From the NCBI RefSeq assembly GCF_035319885.1, contig NZ_CP141285.1:1674001-1738000 (forward strand): DNA of 64,000 nt, in the 5' to 3' direction. The stretch's first letter is position 1; every line of letters begins with the position of its first letter. Positions 35,816-44,852 of the stretch are shown here, in pieces. Both the position numbers and the translations under genes were made by a program. The DNA is from Altererythrobacter sp. H2 (GTDB lineage Bacteria; Pseudomonadota; Alphaproteobacteria; Sphingomonadales; Sphingomonadaceae). Under the pieces are notes generated by a model, which worked only from the letters and a program-made list of their open reading frames with translations, had not been told where the DNA came from and made no database searches.

Positions 35816-38029
35816 GTTAGTTGGCTTCGCAGGCGTCCGGTCGGGCGGCTTGTGCCACCAGCCATGGTCGCCCTGGCTTGCGGCAACCGTTTCGATCCGC
35901 TCATCCGGGAGGTAGATGGCGAGGCCGCCGGTTTGCTCCAGCATCTTGCGGTCGGCCTTGAGCCAGGTCGGGCGGCAACTTGCGGGCAGCCAGCGGTCGG
36001 CAATGACGATGTCGGCGCGTTCGCAGGCAGAAGCCAGTGCACGCTCCTCGACCCGCTCGCGGTTCAAGGCCATCAGCAAGGCCCACTTGCGCCCATCACG
36101 TTCGATTGCCAGGGTGCAGAAATCGCGGCTGCATTGCGCGCCCGGCCAGTCCTTGAGGGAAATCGGCTCGCCGGATAGGCCGGCGGTTTCCAGCAGGTTG
36201 TCGCGCACGTACTCGCTCCGCGTCTCGCGCAGCATGAGGAGGCGCTCACCTTCCCCGGTGATGCCGACCTGTCTGCCGTCTGTCGAAACCAACACGTCGG
36301 GCACTGGGGTCATCACCAGCGCAACTGCCGCTGCAGCAACCGGAACGAGGCCTAGCAGCCGGACCCGCCCATGCCACAGCGCGAGCCAGATTCCGCCCAC
36401 GACAAACAAGGCAAAGGTGCCCGCGCCCATTTGCGGCATCAGCTTCACCGCACCCGGCTGGTCAGCCGTCCAGTGGGCAATCGCCAGCAGGGCTTCGAGC
36501 GACTTCTCGCTCACCCACCACGCCGGCCGTCCCAGCCCGACGGTGTCGAGCAGCAGGCCGAGTGCAATGGCTGGCATGGATATCAGTGTGACCAGCGGGA
36601 TGGCGATGACGTTGGCGAAAGCTCCGTAAAGGCCCGCGCGGTGAAAATGGAACAGCACGATCGGCGTGAGCACCGCTTCGATCACCAGCCCGGTGGCCAG
36701 CAGCATTGCCAGCCTGCGCCCCTGCCGCGCCAGCCAGCTTTCCTCTCGCGCAGCGAGGAAGGCCTTTACCGGTCGGCTCTCGTGCAGCGCAATAATCGCC
36801 AGAACAGCGGCAAAGCTCATCTGGAAACTCGGGCCGATCAGCGCTTCCGGCCAGACCAGCAGCACCAGAAAAGCCGCGGTTGCCAGCATCCGCACGGACA
36901 GGGGCTCCCGTCCAATCGCCAGGGCAGTCAGGACCAGCAACGCGCCTATGCAGCTGCGCACCGTCGGCACTTCGGCACCTGTCAGCAGGGTGTACCCGAC
37001 ACCGGCCAGTGCCCCTACCCCCGCCGCCAGGACCGGCAGGCGAATTCTCAGCGCCAGCCAAGGTGACAAGGCCAGCAGCTTGAGTGCCAGCAGGTACCCT
37101 GCCGCGATCACTGCGCTGACATGGACCCCGCTGATCGAGAGCAGGTGAGTCAGCCCGGAATCGCGCATGGCTTTTTCGTCACCCAGGTCGATCGCGCCCC
37201 GGTCACCGCTGGCAAAGGCCGCTGCGATCGTACCGGCTGAGCCATCGACCTGCTCCCGGACATGGGCCGCAAGGCGGCGCTGGACCTGCGCCAGACCGCG
37301 CACCTGCGGCGCGTTCTCTACCACCTCGACCGGGCCCAAGGCGGAGCCGGTTGCAGCAAGCCCGTCAAACCAGGCGCGGCGGGCGAAGTCATATCCTCCG
37401 GGAAGCATGGGCGGCGCAGGCGGCGAAAGTCTCGCGCGTAAACGCACCACCGCGCCCTCGGTCATGGCTGGCGTTGCATCGGCAGCGGGCAGGTTTATCC
37501 GGATCTTGCGGGCGATGCCTGCCTCGGCATCGCGAATGGCCAGAACCAGGCGGATACGCTGCTGGGCGGGCTGTTCCTGCCGGTCAAGCACGCGGCCAAC
37601 GATGATCGTGACGCTCGTCCGGGTAATCGGCTCCGCACCAACCAGGGCCGACCTTGCCCACACCGTCCCCACCCCTGCAGCGAGCAAGAGACTGGTGGTG
37701 ATGACTGCCAATTGCAGGGCAGCGCGATTCCTGTCACCGCGCCAAAGGGCCGCAGCCGCAATCGCTGCGATCAGGCAGGCCCCGATAAAGGCCGACCATT
37801 CCCACGGCGCATCTAGTGCAAACCACGCCGCAACGCCCGCAGCGAAGGCAATCGTGAGCCAGGGAGCCCGCTCAAATCCGGCCCTTCCGACAAATTGCTC
37901 GCAGGCATCGGCAAGGCTGGACAAGCGGACGGCCTTGGGCCAAGTGCGCTGCACTGCAGCATCGCGCAGCTTCGCGGCCGGCTCCGGCTCATCCCCCAGG
38001 GGTACATGCGGCGCGGTGCTGGTCGCCAT
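35798..38029 (-). CDS. comEC: ComEC/Rec2-family inner-membrane DNA channel protein
   Basis: A 743-aa polytopic protein. N-terminal membrane segments and an OB-like DUF4131 domain are followed by the ComEC competence core with [24 protein letters not shown] and about nine membrane helices. Family members pass single-stranded DNA during transformation. The C-terminal soluble part is a reduced metallo-beta-lactamase-like domain in which I see no HxHxDH metal site. The start (ATG 38029) has only a weak ribosome site; upstream ATGs in the frame would run into gltX, whose start is 28 bp away on the other strand. Confidence 0.85.
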   Translation of the reverse strand: MATSTAPHVPLGDEPEPAAKLRDAAVQRTWPKAVRLSSLADACEQFVGRAGFERAPWLTIAFAAGVAAWFALDAPWEWSAFIGACLIAAIAAAALWRGDRNRAALQLAVITTSLLLAAGVGTVWARSALVGAEPITRTSVTIIVGRVLDRQEQPAQQRIRLVLAIRDAEAGIARKIRINLPAADATPAMTEGAVVRLRARLSPPAPPMLPGGYDFARRAWFDGLAATGSALGPVEVVENAPQVRGLAQVQRRLAAHVREQVDGSAGTIAAAFASGDRGAIDLGDEKAMRDSGLTHLLSISGVHVSAVIAAGYLLALKLLALSPWLALRIRLPVLAAGVGALAGVGYTLLTGAEVPTVRSCIGALLVLTALAIGREPLSVRMLATAAFLVLLVWPEALIGPSFQMSFAAVLAIIALHESRPVKAFLAAREESWLARQGRRLAMLLATGLVIEAVLTPIVLFHFHRAGLYGAFANVIAIPLVTLISMPAIALGLLLDTVGLGRPAWWVSEKSLEALLAIAHWTADQPGAVKLMPQMGAGTFALFVVGGIWLALWHGRVRLLGLVPVAAAAVALVMTPVPDVLVSTDGRQVGITGEGERLLMLRETRSEYVRDNLLETAGLSGEPISLKDWPGAQCSRDFCTLAIERDGRKWALLMALNRERVEERALASACERADIVIADRWLPASCRPTWLKADRKMLEQTGGLAIYLPDERIETVAASQGDHGWWHKPPDRTPAKPTNSVIAP

Positions 38030-38057
38030 TCGACAATAGGAAAGGAAACCGGCGTTC

Positions 38058-39482
38058 ATGGCAAGCGATAGCAGCACCGCGACCAGCCAGGTGGTGACCC
38101 GCTTCGCGCCCTCGCCGACCGGCTACCTCCATATTGGCGGGGCAAGAACCGCCCTGTTCAACTGGCTCTACGCCCGCCACCATGGCGGCAAGGTGCTGCT
38201 CCGGATCGAAGACACCGACCAGAAGCGCAGCACCCAGGATGCGATCGACAAGATCCTTCAAGGGCTCGACTGGCTCGGGCTGGATTTCGACGACGCACCA
38301 GTTTTCCAGTCCGACCGGGCGGAGCGCCACGCACAGGTTGCCTGGCAACTGCTAGAGGCCGGCCACGCCTACAAATGCTTCGCCACCTCCGACGAACTGG
38401 AGGCCATGCGTGACGAGCAGCGCCGCAACAAGCAGCCCCTTCGCTATGACGGGCGCTGGCGGGATCGCGATCCGGCAGAGGCGCCTGAAGGCGCGCCTTT
38501 CACCATTCGACTGAAGACCCCGAACGAGGGTGAAGTGACCATCCATGACCGGGTGCAGGGGCCGGTCACCGTCCAGAACAGCGAAATCGACGATTACATC
38601 CTGCTGCGCGGCGACGGCACGCCAACCTACATGCTGGCGGTCGTGGTTGATGATCATGACATGGGCGTCACTCACGTCATCCGGGGCGACGATCATCTCA
38701 ACAATGCTTTTCGCCAGCTACCGATCATTCGCGCGATGAACGCGATCGAGGGTGGATGGCCCGATCCGGTCTACGCCCACGTGCCGCTGATCCACGGGCC
38801 GGACGGCGCGAAAATGTCGAAGCGGCACGGGGCCGTGGGGGTCGAAGCGTATCGAGACGAGCTGGGCATCCTTCCCGAAGCGCTGTTCAATTACCTGCTG
38901 CGGCTTGGCTGGGGCCACGGAGACCGCGAGGAAATCAGTCGCGATGAAGCCGTGGCGCTGTTCGATCTCGACGGTGTCGGACGCAGTCCGTCGCGCTTCG
39001 ACATCAAGAAGCTGCAGCACCTCAACGGGCACTACATTCGCGAAGCTGATGACGCGCGCCTGGCGGTGCTGGTCGCCGGGCAAATTGGTGAGGGAGCCGA
39101 TGTTTCCTTGCTGACCCAGGCAATGCCGGTGCTCAAGCCGCGCGCGAAAGACCTGCACGAACTTACGGAAAGTGCGGGATTTTTGTTTGCGACGCGTCCG
39201 CTTGCGCTGACCGACAAGGCTGCGGCTTTGCTGGATGAGCCGGGCCGCGCCATTCTCGGACAGGTGGCAGCCCGGCTTGAGGCGGAAAACGACTGGACAA
39301 GCGATGCGCTGGAAGCCACTACCAAGGCCCTTGCCGAGGAGCTGGAATTGGGCTTGGGCAAGCTGGCGCAGCCGATGCGCGCGGCGCTGACCGGTACAAC
39401 GACGTCGCCCGGTATCTTTGACGTGCTGGTCCTTCTGGGACGGGAAGAATCGCTCGCGCGGATCACGGCCCAGGCGGCCTGA
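38058..39482 (+). CDS. gltX: Glutamyl-tRNA synthetase
   Basis: Class I aminoacyl-tRNA synthetase charging tRNA-Glu (and possibly tRNA-Gln if a GatCAB pathway is present). HIGH-type motif in [20 protein letters not shown] and KMSKR motif in [15 protein letters not shown] are intact; 474 aa is standard for discriminating or non-discriminating bacterial GltX. Good ribosome site AGGAAAGGAAA upstream. Divergent from comEC with only 28 bp between, so its promoter must extend into comEC. gltA follows 38 nt downstream. Confidence 0.98.
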   Translation: MASDSSTATSQVVTRFAPSPTGYLHIGGARTALFNWLYARHHGGKVLLRIEDTDQKRSTQDAIDKILQGLDWLGLDFDDAPVFQSDRAERHAQVAWQLLEAGHAYKCFATSDELEAMRDEQRRNKQPLRYDGRWRDRDPAEAPEGAPFTIRLKTPNEGEVTIHDRVQGPVTVQNSEIDDYILLRGDGTPTYMLAVVVDDHDMGVTHVIRGDDHLNNAFRQLPIIRAMNAIEGGWPDPVYAHVPLIHGPDGAKMSKRHGAVGVEAYRDELGILPEALFNYLLRLGWGHGDREEISRDEAVALFDLDGVGRSPSRFDIKKLQHLNGHYIREADDARLAVLVAGQIGEGADVSLLTQAMPVLKPRAKDLHELTESAGFLFATRPLALTDKAAALLDEPGRAILGQVAARLEAENDWTSDALEATTKALAEELELGLGKLAQPMRAALTGTTTSPGIFDVLVLLGREESLARITAQAA

Positions 39483-39520
39483 TCCACACCCGGCGAGCAG
39501 GGGAATAAAGGAGAAGCAAG

Positions 39521-40807
39521 TTGGCGGACAAACTGGCGAAACTCGAACTGGGCGGGCAGACTCACGAATTCCCGGTCCTTGAAGGCAGCGTCGGGCCCGA
39601 TGTGGTCGATATCCGGAAGATGTATGCCGGCACCGGTGCCTTTACCTTTGACCCGGGCTTCACCTCGACCGCCAGCTGCGAAAGCGCGCTTACCTATATC
39701 GACGGTGAAGAGGGTGTGCTGCTGCACAGGGGCTATCCGATCGGGCAGCTTGCCGAGCAGTCCAGCTTCATGGAAGTCTCCTACCTGCTGCTGAACGGCG
39801 AACTGCCCAGCGCAGACGAACTGTCCGACTTCGAGAACACCATTACCCGCCACACCATGCTGCACGAGCAGCTGGCGACCTTCTATCGTGGTTTCCGCCG
39901 TGACGCCCACCCGATGGCAATCATGTGCGGTGTGGTCGGCGCTCTGTCAGCGTTTTATCATGACAGCACCGACATCTCCGATCCGAACCATCGCAAGATC
40001 TCGAGCCACCGCCTGATCGCCAAGATGCCGACCATTGCGGCCATGGCCTACAAGTATTCGGTCGGGCAGCCGTTCCTCTATCCCAAGAACGACCTCAGCT
40101 ATACCGGCAACTTCCTGCGCATGACCTTCGGTGTGCCCGCTGAAGAGTATGAGCTGCATCCTGCGGTCGAGCGGGCGATGGACCGGATCTTCATCCTCCA
40201 TGCCGATCATGAGCAGAACGCTTCGACCTCGACCGTGCGTCTGGCTGGCTCGTCGGGCGCCAATCCTTTCGCCTGCATCGCGGCCGGAATCGCCTGCCTG
40301 TGGGGTCCGGCGCATGGCGGCGCGAATGAAGCTGCGCTCAACATGCTGCAGGAAATCGGCACGCCCGACCGGATCCAGCACTACATCGACCGTGCCAAGG
40401 ACAAGAACGATCCTTTCCGCCTGATGGGCTTCGGCCACCGCGTGTACAAGAACTACGACCCGCGCGCGACGGTGATGCAGAAGACGGTACGCGAGGTGTT
40501 CGATGCGCTGAAGGTCACCGACCCGGTGTTTGAAACCGCGTTGCGGCTCGAAGAGATTGCGCTGAGCGATCCCTATTTCGCCGAGAAGAAGCTGTTCCCC
40601 AACGTCGACTTCTATTCGGGCATCATCCTGTCTGCGATCGGTTTCCCGACAACGATGTTCACCGCCCTGTTCGCGCTCGCCCGCACGGTTGGCTGGGTGG
40701 CGCAGTGGAACGAAATGATTTCCGACCCCGGCCAGAAGATCGGCCGCCCGCGCCAGCTCTACACCGGGCCGACGGAACGGGATTACGTGCCGATCGGCCA
40801 GCGGTAA
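39521..40807 (+). CDS. gltA: Citrate synthase (type II, hexameric class)
   Basis: Condenses oxaloacetate and acetyl-CoA to start the TCA cycle. Active-site residues are visible: His in [14 protein letters not shown], His in [15 protein letters not shown], and the late Asp in FPNVDFYSG. The N-terminal beta domain and 428-aa length match Gram-negative NADH-sensitive enzymes. Translation starts at TTG 39521, preceded by the strong site AAGGAGAA. Convergent with the histidine-kinase-like gene 11 nt away. Confidence 0.97.
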   Translation: MADKLAKLELGGQTHEFPVLEGSVGPDVVDIRKMYAGTGAFTFDPGFTSTASCESALTYIDGEEGVLLHRGYPIGQLAEQSSFMEVSYLLLNGELPSADELSDFENTITRHTMLHEQLATFYRGFRRDAHPMAIMCGVVGALSAFYHDSTDISDPNHRKISSHRLIAKMPTIAAMAYKYSVGQPFLYPKNDLSYTGNFLRMTFGVPAEEYELHPAVERAMDRIFILHADHEQNASTSTVRLAGSSGANPFACIAAGIACLWGPAHGGANEAALNMLQEIGTPDRIQHYIDRAKDKNDPFRLMGFGHRVYKNYDPRATVMQKTVREVFDALKVTDPVFETALRLEEIALSDPYFAEKKLFPNVDFYSGIILSAIGFPTTMFTALFALARTVGWVAQWNEMISDPGQKIGRPRQLYTGPTERDYVPIGQR

Positions 40808-40818
40808 GCAATTGCCGG

Positions 40819-42216
40819 TTACCGGGGTTTCGTGCGCCGGTCTTCGAGGGCGGGGAGTGCCAGCGTAAAGCGGGCACCCTCGCCCTCTTTGCTTGATACG
40901 GTCAGGTCGCCGCCCATGGCGAGCGCGAGCTTGCGCGAAATGTACAGGCCCAGCCCTGACCCGCCGTCACCGCTGCGGCCAAGCCGTTCGAACTTGCGGA
41001 ACACGGCGTCCTGCTGCTCGCGCGAGAGCCCGGGGCCACTGTCGGCCACGGTTGCGAATGACTCGCTTCCAGCGCTGGAAAGGGAGATGCTTACGGTCGA
41101 CCCTTTTGGCGAATAGTGGATGGCGTTGCCGATCAGGTTGAGAAGGACCTGCAACGCCCGGCGGAATTCGCCGATCGCCAGAACCGGCGCAGTGCCGCCT
41201 TCGATCTCCAGTGTAATCTGGCGTTCGCGTGCCCTGACCCCGAGGATGCCGGTTGCCCGTTTGACAATATCCATCAGGTCGATCCGGTCGGGTGCGGTGC
41301 TGAAGCCCTCGGATTCGACGACTTCCAGATCGGCCAGGTCGTCAAGCAGCGAGAGCAGATGCTGCCCCGCCGAAGCGATGTCGGCGGCGTACTGGCTGTA
41401 TTCGTCCCCGAGAGGGCCCGCCAGGCGCGAACGGATCGTCTCCGCATTGGCAATAATCCGGGCGATCGGCTTGCGAAGGACCGGTGAGAGTTCGCGCCCG
41501 ATCCGGCGGTCGACCAGAGGAGAGGGAGCCACTTGCGCCGCTTTGACCCGGATCAGAGGACGGTCGGCGACGAGATAGAGTTCGAACCCGGCGCTCCCCG
41601 CCATCGGGCGGCCAAGCGGCACCAGCGAAACAGTCCATTCGCGCTGTGATCCTGTGACCGTGCAGCGGGCCCCGTCAAGCAGGCGCCAATGCATGGGTTG
41701 CCGATGGTTGTTCTGCACCAGTTCGACAAACTGGGTCCACGGCTTGCCGATACCGGCACGCATTGCCGTAGCCGCTTCCCGCAGGTCGGCAGCGTCGGCC
41801 TCGACCGTCAGCAAGCGCTGCCCCGGGTCGAGCCGGGCGCTCAGTTCGGCAGTTGCGCGGTCGATTTCGAGCCGTCGCCGCGCGGCGACCTGATCGGATT
41901 CGGGGGGCAACGGGCTCGCCTGCCAGCTCGCAACCGCGATGTCGCAGCCGGTCTGTCCATTCTGGCTGTACGGGGCAATCTCGACCCATGCCTCGACCCG
42001 TTCGTCCCCGTCGAGGGCGCCGACCAGTCGGGCGAGACGTAGTCCATACTGGCGCGATTTGCGCACCAGTGCGAGCAATTCGGGGATTGCCACCGTGCCG
42101 GGCAGCTCGCCGCCGCATCGCACCTGCAGACCGGCGAGCAGTTCATCAGCCTCGATCAGCCGGTCCTCCCCGTCAGTGCGGGCGTGCGCGAGCGCGGTCT
42201 TCTTGCTGGAAGCCAT
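40819..42216 (-). CDS. Sensor-histidine-kinase-like protein lacking the phospho-accepting histidine
   Basis: A 465-aa soluble protein without membrane helices. Two PAS-like regions (about 40-105 and 135-222) precede a helical DHp region (about 233-300) and an intact HATPase domain: N-box N360/N364 in LLNLIGNAIHYSP, G1 D392SGPG, F-box FRKFERLG (406-413) and G2 GGSGLGLYISRKLA. In the H-box the expected SHELRTP reads GRELSPVLRKP, placing Arg241 where His should be. It may bind ATP and act as an allosteric partner, as DivL (Tyr instead of His) does in Caulobacter, rather than autophosphorylate. Starts 3 nt after the previous stop; end of a four-gene minus-strand run. Confidence 0.85.
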   Translation of the reverse strand: MASSKKTALAHARTDGEDRLIEADELLAGLQVRCGGELPGTVAIPELLALVRKSRQYGLRLARLVGALDGDERVEAWVEIAPYSQNGQTGCDIAVASWQASPLPPESDQVAARRRLEIDRATAELSARLDPGQRLLTVEADAADLREAATAMRAGIGKPWTQFVELVQNNHRQPMHWRLLDGARCTVTGSQREWTVSLVPLGRPMAGSAGFELYLVADRPLIRVKAAQVAPSPLVDRRIGRELSPVLRKPIARIIANAETIRSRLAGPLGDEYSQYAADIASAGQHLLSLLDDLADLEVVESEGFSTAPDRIDLMDIVKRATGILGVRARERQITLEIEGGTAPVLAIGEFRRALQVLLNLIGNAIHYSPKGSTVSISLSSAGSESFATVADSGPGLSREQQDAVFRKFERLGRSGDGGSGLGLYISRKLALAMGGDLTVSSKEGEGARFTLALPALEDRRTKPR

Positions 42217-42219
42217 GGC

Positions 42220-43185
42220 CTAGCCCGCAGACCGCCGTACGGAAGATGCCAGCAGGCCGGCCGCCCGATCCCCGCGGAGAAAATCGAATCCATCCGGCAG
42301 GGCCACCTCGGGGTGGAGGTAGAGGAACTGCTCTTCCACGTCCTTCGACCGAAGGCCGGCGGCACGCAATGACAGCGCCATTCGTGCCAGCTGGCTGTCA
42401 TTGGTGGCAAGCACGGTGAGATCGCGTTCCTGCCGCGATGCATTTGCAAGGGCGGTCAGAAACAGGGCTGTGCCGGCATGGCTGATGGACAGGGCAGCGG
42501 TCACACCGCTCCCCAACCCGGAAATCAGCCTTGCCAGCAGACCAAGGCGGCTGGCGCCCTCGTCATACGCATTTCGCAGGGTCTGTTCAGCCCCATCGGC
42601 CGAATCCCCGTCACCTGTGCCGGATATCGTCCGCCATATCGTCAGGGCAGAGTGGAAGAGGTCTGCTGGCAGTTCTCCCAAGGGCAGCTCCATCCTTCGC
42701 TGCTGCTGCATGAAGCGGGCCTGTGCGGCGAGCGCGGCCATACCTGTCGTAGCCGTCGCCGGATCGTCCGAAGCAATCAGCGCCTGCATCAGCGGCGAGA
42801 GAACAGGATCGATCGCAGACCGCTCCTCAAGGCGCCGAGCGAGCTGCGCCTCGAGCGCCATGGCATGGCAATGCACGAGGAAATTCATGTTGCCCGCGAG
42901 AAGAGCGGCCAGCCGCGCCTCGAGCGGGCTGTCGACTTCCGGCATGGTCGCGGCAGGAGCCTCTTCACTGCCCTGAACGGTCAGGATCTGATGCGCCACG
43001 TGCCTCGTCATACCCCGCACCCGGGCGACGATCTCGTCACTGAACAGGGAATGGTCATGCTGTGCCAGCAAGTGGCCAAGGATAGGCCCTATCGTGCCGA
43101 GCACGATATCCCCGTGCGCGAGCTCCTCGCGGAGCACCGCTTCCACGGGCATCTCGTCTGCCGGATCGGTGGGGATGCTATCCAT
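42220..43185 (-). CDS. Helical protein of unknown function
   Basis: I do not recognise this 321-aa protein. It is Ala/Leu-rich and mostly alpha-helical, with no signal peptide and no certain membrane helix, although the segment around 230-250 (SGVTAALSISHAGTALFLTALANAS) is hydrophobic. A short basic C-terminus follows FLRGDRAAGLLASSV. It lies between the nucleotidyltransferase-like gene (24-nt gap holding a CtrA-like motif) and the kinase-like gene (3-nt gap), so it is probably a cytoplasmic partner in the same pathway. Confidence 0.7.
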   Translation of the reverse strand: MDSIPTDPADEMPVEAVLREELAHGDIVLGTIGPILGHLLAQHDHSLFSDEIVARVRGMTRHVAHQILTVQGSEEAPAATMPEVDSPLEARLAALLAGNMNFLVHCHAMALEAQLARRLEERSAIDPVLSPLMQALIASDDPATATTGMAALAAQARFMQQQRRMELPLGELPADLFHSALTIWRTISGTGDGDSADGAEQTLRNAYDEGASRLGLLARLISGLGSGVTAALSISHAGTALFLTALANASRQERDLTVLATNDSQLARMALSLRAAGLRSKDVEEQFLYLHPEVALPDGFDFLRGDRAAGLLASSVRRSAG

Positions 43186-43209
43186 CTGGCCGCCTTAGCG
43201 TGTCTGTGG

Positions 43210-43224
43210 TTAAGCGCGGGTTAG
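43210..43224 (-). promoter_or_regulatory. Candidate CtrA box upstream of the unknown helical protein gene
   Basis: Read on the plus strand it is TTAA-N7-TTAG, one mismatch from the CtrA core, 25-39 nt before the start of the 42220-43185 gene. It overlaps the stop codon of the upstream gene. Motif match only. Confidence 0.25.
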
Positions 43225-44403
43225 CCTAGCCGTATCGGGCCGGGCGAAAAGAAACACCAACAAAAGCATCGCCAGTACCTGGATTGCGATTTCCAGCCTG
43301 TTGCCTGCCGTAGCCACCGCAAGAACCACGAACAGCAGCATGTGGTCATAGGCAATCGATCGCGCCCAATCGCGCCCCCGCTTGCGTGCAAGATTCAACA
43401 GGCCAACCAGCATGACCAGGGGAAACGCAAGCGAGGTCCAGTCCCGCCCTGCCCCAGCCAGCAGAGGCGCGGCGACCACCGCAATGTCCAGCGCCAGAAC
43501 GGGGCCATCCCGGCGCAGCGCACTGGCATCTTCGCCCAAACCCTGGCGCAACTGATCAACTGCCATCCAGGCCCGCACCAGCGCCGCTGCACAAACAAGG
43601 ATGGCAAAGCTCGCTACCAGGAAGCCAGCTGCTGCGCTGATCAGCCCGAGCCCCAGAGCCAGAAAGCCCCCGCCCAGCACGAACGACACGCTTGCTGGCT
43701 GGCGCAACGTTGCCTCCGCACGGATACCCATGACACGGTCGACAAGGGCGTTGCCCGGGGCGAACCAGCTCGACGGCCGGAGCAGGGTCTTAACCATGCG
43801 CCGGCCCAATTCGCGCGCCGACCTTGCCGAGTCGACCAGCCGCCAGGAGCCATGTGCGATATGTTCCGGTGACACTTCGATCCGGGGACGTCCTGATTGC
43901 AAGGCCGATCGCATAAGCGCCGAGAGCGCATCGATGTCAGGGGGAAGCTCGGCCAGCCGTTCAAGGTCTGCTCCGCCGCACCTGAGCACGCCCGCCCAGG
44001 CCTCCGCCCGATCAACCCGTTCGAACCCGGCAGCTATCCCCGCCTCCACGGGGAAGGTCAGCACGCCTTTCCGGCGACCGATTGCCTCGGCAACGCTCTG
44101 TTCGTCCGGAATGACGCCGTCGGCGATGATCACGATTTCGTCAGCGGCGGTTATCAATCCGTGCAGCGCCTGTCGGCCGCTGACGGCATGAAACCTGCGC
44201 CCGGATCGTTCGACCCGGTGCTGGACAGCAACAAGCTCGGGCGAAAGTCCCTCAGCCAGGCAGATCACGCGTTCGCAGCCCAGTTCCAGCGCCATTTCCA
44301 CCTGACGTGCAATTACTGTATTGCCGGCCATCCGCAGGAAGGCGCGAGGACAAGAGGCGCCGTCGGTTGCGCGCTCCAGGGTTGAGAGAAGGGCAACCAG
44401 CAA
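43210..44403 (-). CDS. Nucleotidyltransferase-like domain fused to membrane helices, function unknown
   Basis: A 397-aa protein. Residues 1-130 resemble a sugar-nucleotidyltransferase Rossmann fold (PRAFLRMAGNTVIARQVEMALELGCERVICLA; then EIVIIADGVIPDEQSV where such enzymes have a metal-binding Asp), but the N-terminal G-x-G-x-R loop is degenerate. From about 240 on there are roughly five membrane helices (FVLGGGFLALGLGLISAAAGFLVAS onward). The layout recalls nucleotidyltransferase/CDP-alcohol transferase fusions, but I see no CDP-alcohol phosphotransferase motif. It may be an inactive relative anchored in the membrane. Confidence 0.6.
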   Translation of the reverse strand: MLVALLSTLERATDGASCPRAFLRMAGNTVIARQVEMALELGCERVICLAEGLSPELVAVQHRVERSGRRFHAVSGRQALHGLITAADEIVIIADGVIPDEQSVAEAIGRRKGVLTFPVEAGIAAGFERVDRAEAWAGVLRCGGADLERLAELPPDIDALSALMRSALQSGRPRIEVSPEHIAHGSWRLVDSARSARELGRRMVKTLLRPSSWFAPGNALVDRVMGIRAEATLRQPASVSFVLGGGFLALGLGLISAAAGFLVASFAILVCAAALVRAWMAVDQLRQGLGEDASALRRDGPVLALDIAVVAAPLLAGAGRDWTSLAFPLVMLVGLLNLARKRGRDWARSIAYDHMLLFVVLAVATAGNRLEIAIQVLAMLLLVFLFARPDTARLTRA

Positions 44404-44470
44404 GGCAGGGTTCCTCGAAGCGGTGACCCTTGAGTCTAGGCGGTCGATCCGTCCAAGCCAAGCATGGCTG

Positions 44471-44746
44471 TCAGTTTCGGGGAGTGTTGAAGTGCGCTCG
44501 GAAGGTTTCGAGGCGGCGTACGATCACGGGATCGCCCGGGGCGCTGGCCAGTGCTTCATCAGCCAGCGTGATGAGTTCAGCCGCGTGGAACGAAGCTGCG
44601 AGCCCCTTCAGCCGCAGCGCGGCCATGGTCCAGTTCCCATCGCACCGTGACCGCCTCAACAGGTCGATCTGGCGAGCCAGGCTGTCCGCGAAGGCCAGAC
44701 GTAATTCGGCCAGCAGGGCGGGATCCTTGCCTGCAGCAGCCGTCAA
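44471..44746 (-). CDS. Hpt-like (histidine phosphotransfer fold) protein lacking the histidine
   Basis: A small helical protein (91 aa from TTG 44746). MAALRLKGLAASFHAAELITLADEAL matches the Hpt signature HxLKGxAxxF, but the phosphorylated His position (three before the Lys) is Leu44. The frame continues upstream in a family-like way (GQTRLFDNGSFDAT) to a stop at 44807-44809, with no ATG, GTG or TTG there; the true start may be a rare codon, so the N-terminus is uncertain. First gene of the minus-strand run, divergent from the tipN-like gene. Confidence 0.6.
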   Translation of the reverse strand: MTAAAGKDPALLAELRLAFADSLARQIDLLRRSRCDGNWTMAALRLKGLAASFHAAELITLADEALASAPGDPVIVRRLETFRAHFNTPRN

Positions 44747-44806
44747 TGTGGCATCGAAAGAACCGTTGTCGAAAAGCCTCGTCTGGCCACTGTAATGCCG
44801 GCTTGG

Positions 44807-44823
44807 TTAAGACAGGGTTTAAC
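44807..44823. promoter_or_regulatory. CtrA-like motif in the tipN/Hpt divergent region
   Basis: TTAA-N8-TTAAC lies in the 106-nt divergent region, 30 nt before the tipN-like start. The CtrA consensus has a 7-nt spacer, so this is one base too long; one half-site (TTAACC, minus strand) is perfect. Confidence 0.25.
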
Positions 44824-44852
44824 ATGCAGCGAAACGTGGTAGCTTCCTGACC

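Noticed and set aside
40814-40824. CCGGT-T-ACCGG palindrome between gltA and the kinase-like gene
   Set aside because: One-base loop, no T-run, and it overlaps the kinase-like stop codon; not convincing as a terminator or operator.
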